Assembly: GCF_026151205.1 (NCBI RefSeq)
Contig: NC_087078.1
Coordinates: 14,148,618 to 14,212,617, forward strand
Length of the DNA: 64,000 nucleotides
Origin: Bolinopsis microptera
Lineage: Eukaryota; Ctenophora; Tentaculata; Lobata; Bolinopsidae
Direction of reading: 5' to 3'
The notes under the pieces are model-generated. The model saw only the letters and a program-made list of their open reading frames with translations, was not told the origin of the DNA and made no database searches. The position numbers were made by a program, and so were the translations under genes. Below are positions 57,178 to 64,000 of this stretch, piece after piece (within the stretch, counting starts at the first letter, position 1; the number at the start of each line of letters is the position of its first letter).

Positions 57178-57250
57178 CTCGGGTTAGGGTTAGGGTTGTG
57201 GTAAGGGTTATAGATAGCTTCGAGGTTAGGGTTGGGATTAGGGTTTATGT
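57178..57250 (+). repeat. Telomere-like (TTAGGG)n stretch, degenerate
   Basis: GGGTTAGGGTTAGGGTTG followed by several variant copies. This is a short internal tract, not a chromosome end, since genes and elements continue on both sides. Confidence 0.6.
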
Positions 57251-57314
57251 AAAACCGTTTTGTACGGCTGAAAAACCATAAAAAGCAAAGTCACGTGAAA
57301 TTTTTTCCCGATCC

Positions 57315-57390
57315 TTACTGGGCCGCGCTCAGCCTGTCATTCCGCCTAATCTCTATAATGTTTACCAACATTAAAGCCTGGGGTCCTCAG
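57315..57390 (-). mobile_element. 83-bp MITE, copy 3 (inverted)
   Basis: TTACTGGGCCGCGCTCAGCC through GGGGTCCTCAG is the reverse complement of copies 1 and 2. No clean target duplication is seen. Copies 2 and 3 face each other across the LINE. Confidence 0.65.
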
Positions 57391-57399
57391 TAGTTTAAT

Positions 57400-58823
57400 G
57401 GGAGTTTTTCGAGCTGTATTTACCCCAAAAATTGGGGCACATTTAGCTTTAGCACATTTGACTAATCTGCCAGATATTTAGCCGGAGATTACAAGTTCGA
57501 ATCCCAGTCAGAGTCGTTCTCCAAATTGATTATATTATTATTGTACACATTTTAACCTAGTTTAACCCATTATTCAATTTGTATCTAACTTAACCCTACA
57601 TTATGCAATACAGATGTATCAACTAAACACATTCTTCACACAGCAGAAGTCGTTAAATGTATATAGTGTACACGTTCACGTAACATCAATATTGCATTGA
57701 GATGAGTACGACCATAGTTTGCGATCGACGATGGGCACATTGAAACAATGTTAACATCTGGCACGCATCGACCTTTGTACAGTGTGCTGATGAGGTGAAA
57801 TAATGTCTAATGTGTTTTGATCTAAATTTAGTGTACTGTTTCAGGACAACACCTGGAACTTTGCTTACACTATCTCACTACTATTTAGCTTTCAGTTGTA
57901 TGTTGCGTAACATTTATCTCTGTATGTTTCTTACCTCAATTTTAGAGGACTGTCCCTCATGACATTAGTGCGATCAGTGTTTGTCTTTGTTTGATTACTT
58001 GATAAGGTATAATTGCGAACAGGTGCGTGTTTTACTGGAAGTGGACAGTCTCTTCCTTCTTCATATCTTGAGGTCTTAGGTAAGTGATATCTATTAACGT
58101 TTAATCTGGATCAAAGTTGTTTTGTTTAATCTTACTCTCAAGGTTCGTACGATTCTGCTTTGTTGTATTTGAGCTGTTATAGTATATCAGCATAGTATTT
58201 TAGAACAATTGTTGAAATTGTAAGTTTTAAAAGATCATTATAATTCATCTTTTCGGTCGACCAGACTCTCTTCTTTACAACTACAAGTACAACATCGTGT
58301 CTTAAAACTTTACGTCGAAATTATATAAATATATTTATATGTCTTATGATTTACCATTTACTCATTTCCAACTAATTTTTCACACGTTGACTTGTCGTGG
58401 TTCCACCTCAATTTTCCTAATACAAAGTCTTGATGTACGTTCTATTATCTAACGGTAGCAATCTGATTTATTCTCACAGGAAGATACTAGTACACTAGTC
58501 CATGAAATACTGTCGCCTTAAAAGATGGGCTCTTCTTTTTCTGGGGGTTGGCTTGATGATGAATTCGGGCGGAGAGGGGACTGAACCTCAGTGTCAATTG
58601 TCTCCCTCTAGGAAGAAACAGAGGCGACGCGTTGGAGAATGCAGAGAATGCGGTTTTTGTGCAATGGTGACATTTATTTGATTTCATTCGATAAAATAAT
58701 TACTAACTTAACTCGCAGCTGTATTTGTAAGTGGAAAACAAATTGTCTGTAGTGTCAATAAAAGTTCTTAGCTTACAGTTACTATTTCATTCTACAATTA
58801 ATAATGATATCTGGGTTCCCTAG
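57400..58823. other. Region between the LINE and the polymerase gene, no gene identified
   Basis: Non-coding as far as I can see. A B-box-like GTTCGAATCCC at about 57500 suggests an old tRNA-derived SINE head. Upstream exons or the promoter of the polymerase gene may lie here, but none is convincing. Confidence 0.4.
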
Positions 58824-61800
58824 TCGGATATCGAGCTAAGAGAGCACGCATGTTCCGAAGAAAGCAGAAGTGGAGCAGAGTTTTGGCTGAAAGATGACAA
58901 CACGAATTCTTCCAGAGAAACTCCAACGTCTGTGAGTGAAACTTCAACATTTCTTATTCCTACATTATCTTTATAAAGATATCATATCGTCGGATATCTG
59001 AATTACAACTATATGAATATCATTAACTTAACAAATTCAGATTAAACTGAGTAACAATTAACGTAATTGATCACGATAATGTTTAGATCTAGTCAATAAC
59101 ATTAAATCTGTAAATAATTCTTGATGACATTTTCCCGACTTTCAGACTGTAGACAATGAACATAACGACCAACATGAACATCAGGATGTTAATATCACAA
59201 GGAGCTCTTCTACAAATCGGGTAAGTTTAAGAACTACGTGCAGCTTGTTTGTCAATTACTAGTGTTGTCTGTACTAATATTCATGTTTGTACTTATATTC
59301 AAACGGCAACAATTAAAATTTACTTAACAATCATCACTATACTAACAATCATCGCTAAAATTCTTATATTTACCATGTTTCTAGTTTTGTGGTAAATGGA
59401 TATAATTTCAGCACAAGATAACGACCTGTGATCGATGTGGTTCTGTGACCCGAAATGATCATCTCGACCGTCATCAGAAAAGTATTCGTTGTCGAATAAG
59501 GTGTGAAATCTGTGGTGTTAATGTTCAGTCAAATCTATTTTCGGAGCACAATAGTGAGCACTTGATGGATCTGAATCTCCAATTCCACCATGCTGATTCT
59601 ATCGAGTCAACAACAAGTCCTTTAGAGGAATCAGTAGAAGAGGAGTCCGAGTACGGTGATGTCTACAAGAACTTTGGAAAGTACATTGGTACAAAAGTTA
59701 AGTTAGGAAGGTTGATGGACCGCTATAACTTTCAAGTTTCTAGCTTTAGTCCGAGTGAGTTGGTTCATTTATTTAAGAAAGTGTTTAGAGCTCAGAAAAA
59801 CGCTTTTAAGGTGAACTTGTCCATGGGGTTGATTCTTCAGCATAAGACTTCTGGAGAGTACAGATTCAATTGGAGTTCACAAAATAATCAACTCCTATTT
59901 CTGAAACCAAGTCTTATTCGTAACTCTACGGATAAAAACGCTTTCATCCGATCGCTGAAAAGTATTTCTCTCATTAGTAAAGTCCAACGTCCGAATACTG
60001 AGTGGGTTTTTGTTAAGGTGACTAATGTTGAGTTCTTCATTTACAAGCTACCAGGAATAGCAATAGGATCTTCTGTTGAACTACCGCCACATCTTCTAAA
60101 AAACAAGGGTCTTAATGCTTTGACAAAGGATAAAAGGGGAAAACCATACGCCGATAAGAAATGCTTCTTCAGGTGTTTGGCGTTACTCCTTAACACGCCT
60201 CTAAACGGTTTGGAAAGAGCAACAAACAGACTCTTAAAAAAGTACTGTACAGAAGCCTCAATTACAAACTTTGACGGTGTATTCCTTGAACAACTTGAAG
60301 ATATATCCCGAATCTTCAACATTGCGATCAATGTTTACACACAAAAGGAAAATCGTGATACAGACCTGATATTTCGGTCCACACTTGACAGCGAAAAAGT
60401 ATTAAATCTTCATCTTCATGAGGACCACTTTAGTTTCGTCAAGGACCTAAACTTGTATTCAAACTCCTACAGATGTAAGAAGTGCGATAAGATCTGGTCT
60501 CATTCTGGCAATTTCCATCGTCACATTAAAAATTGTGAGGGAGGTGTGAAGGAGTACTATGGAAGTGGGGTATTCACTATAAAACCTACTATCTTTGATG
60601 AGTTAGAGTCGATAGGCATCCAGGTTCCAAAAGAAAACAGAAAGTTTCCATATCTGGCTGCTTTCGACATCGAATGTATGATTAAAAATACGGGTCGAGA
60701 GAGCTCTGAAAAGATAGAGTATTCTGCAGAGCATGAACTTGTGTCAATCTCCGTGTGCTCAAATGTGAAAGGCTTCAAAAAACCACAGTGTTTTGTACTT
60801 GAAAAAGAAGGTGAGCAAAAGAAGTTGGTTAAAGACATGCTTGACTACCTGCTTGAAATTAGTGAAACATCAACCATGATTTTAAAAGAAAAATTCGCTG
60901 ACGTTTTGGAGCAACTTGAAAATTCACCTTTGCAGGATAAGTTCGAATCTTACCTCAGTCAACTTCCTGTTCTGAGTTTTAATGGAGCAAGATATGATTT
61001 GAAAGTCCTTAGGTCTGAGTTAGCTCCCCTATTGACACAGCTTGACTCTGTCAAGTTTGTGATCAAGAAAGGGACTGGGTACATGGTTATAGCAACAGAA
61101 GAGTTGAAATTTCTGGATGCGACGTACTACATAGCCCCAGGTTTTAACTATGACTCATTTATCAAGGCATATGGAGCTGCTAGTACTGCCAAATCGTTCT
61201 TTCCCTACGAGTTTCTAGATTGTCTGTCAAAGCTTGATTCTAAAGAATTTCCTTGTTATTCTGCCTTCTACTCCTCCCTCAAGAACGCAAATATGCTAGA
61301 ACCATCTGTCGGTCAACAGAAAATTACAGATGAAGAGGTTTTGTGGATCAATCGTAGTCCTACAAAATCTGAACCGATAACAAAATCGGAGACTCAAACG
61401 ATTGGACAAAAGCGTTATGATAATCTCAAGACTATCTTCGACGAGAGAGACTGGTCTATCCGAGATTATCTTGTTTACTACAACAACATTGATGTTGAAC
61501 CTTTTATCCGAGCGTTGGAGAATATGTCCATATATTACACGGATCGAAATGTTGATCTGTTTAAGGATGCCGTATCAGGTAAGAAAATCGTTAATTTAGA
61601 CAGCTTATACACCAATAATTTTAAACACGAGAATGAAGTCATTACTGTTCAATTTGTTGAATTTCTAGATAATCAATGTCCATGTTTTTAGCACCAGGGA
61701 TAGCTGAGCGGATAGCCTTCCAGACTCTCGAGGAAGCCGAAACATTCTTTCTGTTCAACAAAAAGAATAAGGATCTCGTCAAGCTTTTCAGAGATAATCT

Positions 61801-63782
61801 GGTTGGAGGTCCTGCCATTATTTTTGATAGATTTCAGGAAACAGGTAAGTACACTTGATATGTCTTTTCCTGCAGGATCTAGCAGTTATAGCTCATTCTA
61901 TCGTCGGTATGTTTCGAAAATAACGTCGATTTTAGAGTTAGAATGACTTATATTTACGTAGTAGAAGTATACCAGAGTTTTATGTTTTATCAGGCAAGAC
62001 AAAGATTCGACATGATCCAGACGGTCCTTACTGCGCGAGAATACTGGGATATGATGCCAATGCACTTTATCTAAGTAAGTAATATCCATGATTTGTGTCA
62101 TATCACGCAATTTATAAGTTATTAAGCTTTAAAAGTTAAGGTATTGTTTTCATGTAGTGCCAGGTCGATACCTAGTGGCTAGTACTATTATCGGATATTG
62201 ACTGTCAGTCTACTTATCGACAATCAAAATCGGTTCAACGGGTCAGATATTACCATATGCGGAGCATTTCACGTCAAATACTACGGATGGTTAGGTGACA
62301 CAGTTGTTAGAGCTTCTGCCTATGCAGAAATTTCAGGGTTCGAATTCTAGTGTCACCTTGTCCAGGGAGTAGCTAAGGATCCATTGGATCTATGCGATAA
62401 TGCAATCTCCTCGGTCGACTCAGCTGAATGATAGGAAATTTGATTGAGTGTTAAATGAGAAGGGGTGTATAATGTATATCAAAATAACAAGAATCTTCTT
62501 AGAATACCTCTTTACTAGTAGTACTATTATAAATATATTACAGAATTAACATTAGTCAAACTTTCTCAGAGTGCATGGCTGAAGCTTGTCCTTGTGGAAT
62601 GTACTTGAGACGCCAGGCTATTAATGGTTTTACCAAGGAATACCCATCAAATCAATCCTATGGGGCTACGCATTGGCTATCTTCTATTGAGGATAAGGAA
62701 AATATCCATATCCAGCACGCTCGTAACGGTTCTGAGTATCAAGTAGGCAGCAAGAAAATACGAGTGGATGGATTTTGCAAGTAAGTTATTTTAGAGCTTA
62801 CTGAATGCAAATCACTTCGCTTTATTATAATGCACAGGTACGTGAGTATGCGAGTATTTTTAAAAACTTAATGTCGTTAGTTTCGTAGCAGTAATATCAA
62901 ATTGAAACTGCATTAACAAACTAACGAAATGTGTTTTCAGGACGACAAATACTGTTTATCAGTATCATGGATGTTTTTATCACGGCTGCAATAATTGCTT
63001 CAGTGATACGAAATATGACCGCAAAACTCCTGCTAAAGTTGGAAGTCCTTTGATGAGCGGCTGAATGCTACGAAAAACATTGAAAGCTACATTCGAGAAC
63101 AAGGTCATGAATTGGTAACGATTTGGGAATGTTCCTGGAGAGAACTGTGTAGTAAGCAAAAGCCAGCCAACAAGTATCATTACCCTGGCGAAGAAAAATT
63201 TCGATTGACCGAAACTGATATAATTTCGATGATTAAAAAAGGGTCATTGTTTGGAGCTGTTGAGGTTGATATACATGTCCCAGATCATTTAAAAGCAAAG
63301 TTTTCTGAGATGACTCCAATATTTAAAAATGTTGAGGTGACGGTAGAAAACATTGGTAGTTTCATGAACAGTTACCTCAACGAGTCTGGTAAAACGTTCT
63401 CACCGACAAAGTATTTGATTGGGTCTATGTTCGGACAGAAGATCCTCCTAATCACCCCACTACTTCTTTGGTATTTGGAGCATGGTCTGGAGGTTACAAA
63501 GATTTACCAAATCATTCAATTCCGGCCAATAAAGTGCTTTGAGAGATTCGCAAACCAAGTCTCTGATGATAGAAGAGCGGGTAAGGATTCGTCAATATCA
63601 AATTACGCTAAAAAATTGTGATAGAATGTCGTGATTGCTAGCTCTGAACAAAAATAAAAGAAAAACCTTTAAAAAATGAAATGGTAAAATAGATCATCAC
63701 AGAAATAACATAATGACTTGCATAATTTCAGGTGATGCTGACAGTAGCAAGACTATGATTGCTGAGACTTCTAAACTGCTAG
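58824..63782 (+). pseudogene. Protein-primed-type DNA polymerase B, Polinton/Maverick-like, with introns (3' part outside window)
   Basis: Candidate exons: 58824-58931, 59146-59220, 59412-61578, 61698-61844, 61994-62074, 62570-62780, 62941-63580, 63732-63782. Order in exon 3: a zinc finger (CDRCGSVTRNDHLDRH), an OTU-like stretch (KPYADKKCFFRCLALLLN), a second finger (CKKCDKIWSHSGNFHRH), then the 3'-5' exonuclease with AAFDIECM (Exo I), SFNGARYDL (Exo II) and YLVYYNNIDVEPF (Exo III). Later exons carry VGGPAIIFDRF, ILGYDANALYL and YHGCFYHGCNNC, then FGAVEVDIHVPDHL and MTPIFKNVEV of the polymerase region. A frameshift near 63045 (TGA in frame) breaks exon 7. Capsid, integrase and terminal repeats of a Polinton are not in the window, so a host-retained copy is possible. 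Confidence 0.75.
62289..62540 (+). mobile_element. tRNA-derived SINE, copy c
   Basis: A box (GTTGTTAGAGC), B box (GGGTTCGAATTCTAG) and the same body as copy b, including GGAGTAGCTAAGGATCCATT and TCGGTCGACTCAGCTGAATG. It lies in the intron before exon 6 of the DNA polymerase gene, on the same strand, and is more diverged than copies a and b are from each other. Confidence 0.8.
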
Positions 63783-64000
63783 GTATCATTACATATAAAT
63801 CCAGTATTTAACATTTTAACTCATTTATTTATTTATTTTTAAAAATTTTGTAGGATTTCCTGGTTTGTACGATTTCCTGGTCATAAAATTGTTGTTTTTA
63901 GGGAGTTGATACGTAAAAGTTGAAACATAAATGTCGTGTTTCAACTATTATACCAATACCCCTACCAATATGTTTCGATTCCTATGTTTCAACTTCCACT
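63783..64000. other. Last intron piece of the polymerase gene, AT-rich
   Basis: After a donor-like GTATCA the sequence is AT-rich to the window end, with repeated GTTGAAACATA/TGTTTCAAC motifs in the last 110 bases. No further exon seen. Confidence 0.4.

Noticed and set aside
57178-57250. Chromosome end
   Set aside because: The TTAGGG-like copies are few and degenerate, and ordinary sequence continues on both sides.
57430-57520. tRNA gene or SINE head
   Set aside because: There is a B-box-like GTTCGAATCCC, but the A box and stems are poor, so it is not called as a feature.

Overview
This is eukaryotic nuclear DNA from an invertebrate animal. It has multi-exon genes with GT-AG introns, a mitochondrial-type acetyl-CoA synthetase, a Shaker-superfamily voltage-gated potassium channel with a T1 domain, a PPIL4-type cyclophilin with an RRM, C2H2 zinc-finger arrays with TGEKP linkers, and many transposon classes. 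A non-bilaterian or another early-branching invertebrate would fit, but nothing here fixes the phylum. All exon models were made by eye from splice consensus, reading phase and remembered family motifs. No search or transcript was available.

Layout. (1) 1-8.2 kb is a nest of retroelements: an open minus-strand PHD-finger plus reverse-transcriptase ORF running off the left edge, a copia element whose gag is split by a small retroposon, and LINE reverse-transcriptase remnants. (2) 8.8-17.8 kb is a complete 15-exon ACSS1-like gene (654 codons after splicing). Its introns hold a TTAA-flanked MITE candidate, a 5'-truncated LINE with 12-bp target duplications, and a 17-copy tandem array of its own 3' splice site. 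(3) 18.7-24.8 kb holds two copies of a zinc-finger gene. The first is cut short by an unknown GC-rich element, and the second is frameshifted. (4) 24.9-43.6 kb is one large PPIL4-like gene (8 exons, 730 codons) with a long charged RS-type tail. Inside its introns lie a complete Kv channel gene on the opposite strand (28.1-32.1 kb) and a complete, highly divergent alpha-tubulin gene on the same strand (38.0-40.1 kb). (5) 44.1-57.4 kb has a small secreted Cys-rich ORF, a tRNA-derived SINE, and a minus-strand LINE with a coiled-coil/SGNH ORF1 and an APE-RT ORF2. The LINE is split by a 4.1-kb long-TIR DNA transposon (3-bp target duplication) and a 1.1-kb foldback element (5-bp target duplication). 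(6) 58.8-63.8 kb is an intron-containing, frameshifted protein-primed-type DNA polymerase B gene (Polinton/Maverick type), cut by the right edge.

The most unusual pattern is that tandem arrays in this window repeatedly sit exactly on splice sites. This is seen at a 3' splice site of ACSS1, at a second ACSS1 donor, at two PPIL4 donors, at two Kv donors, and at the branch-point/polypyrimidine region of the tubulin gene. In addition, a retroposon target-site duplication has copied a PPIL4 donor. Several arrays carry exon sequence together with the splice signal, so the introns contain many near-identical decoy sites. A second striking object is a three-leaf palindrome (35.95-36.14 kb) that could fold like a cloverleaf.
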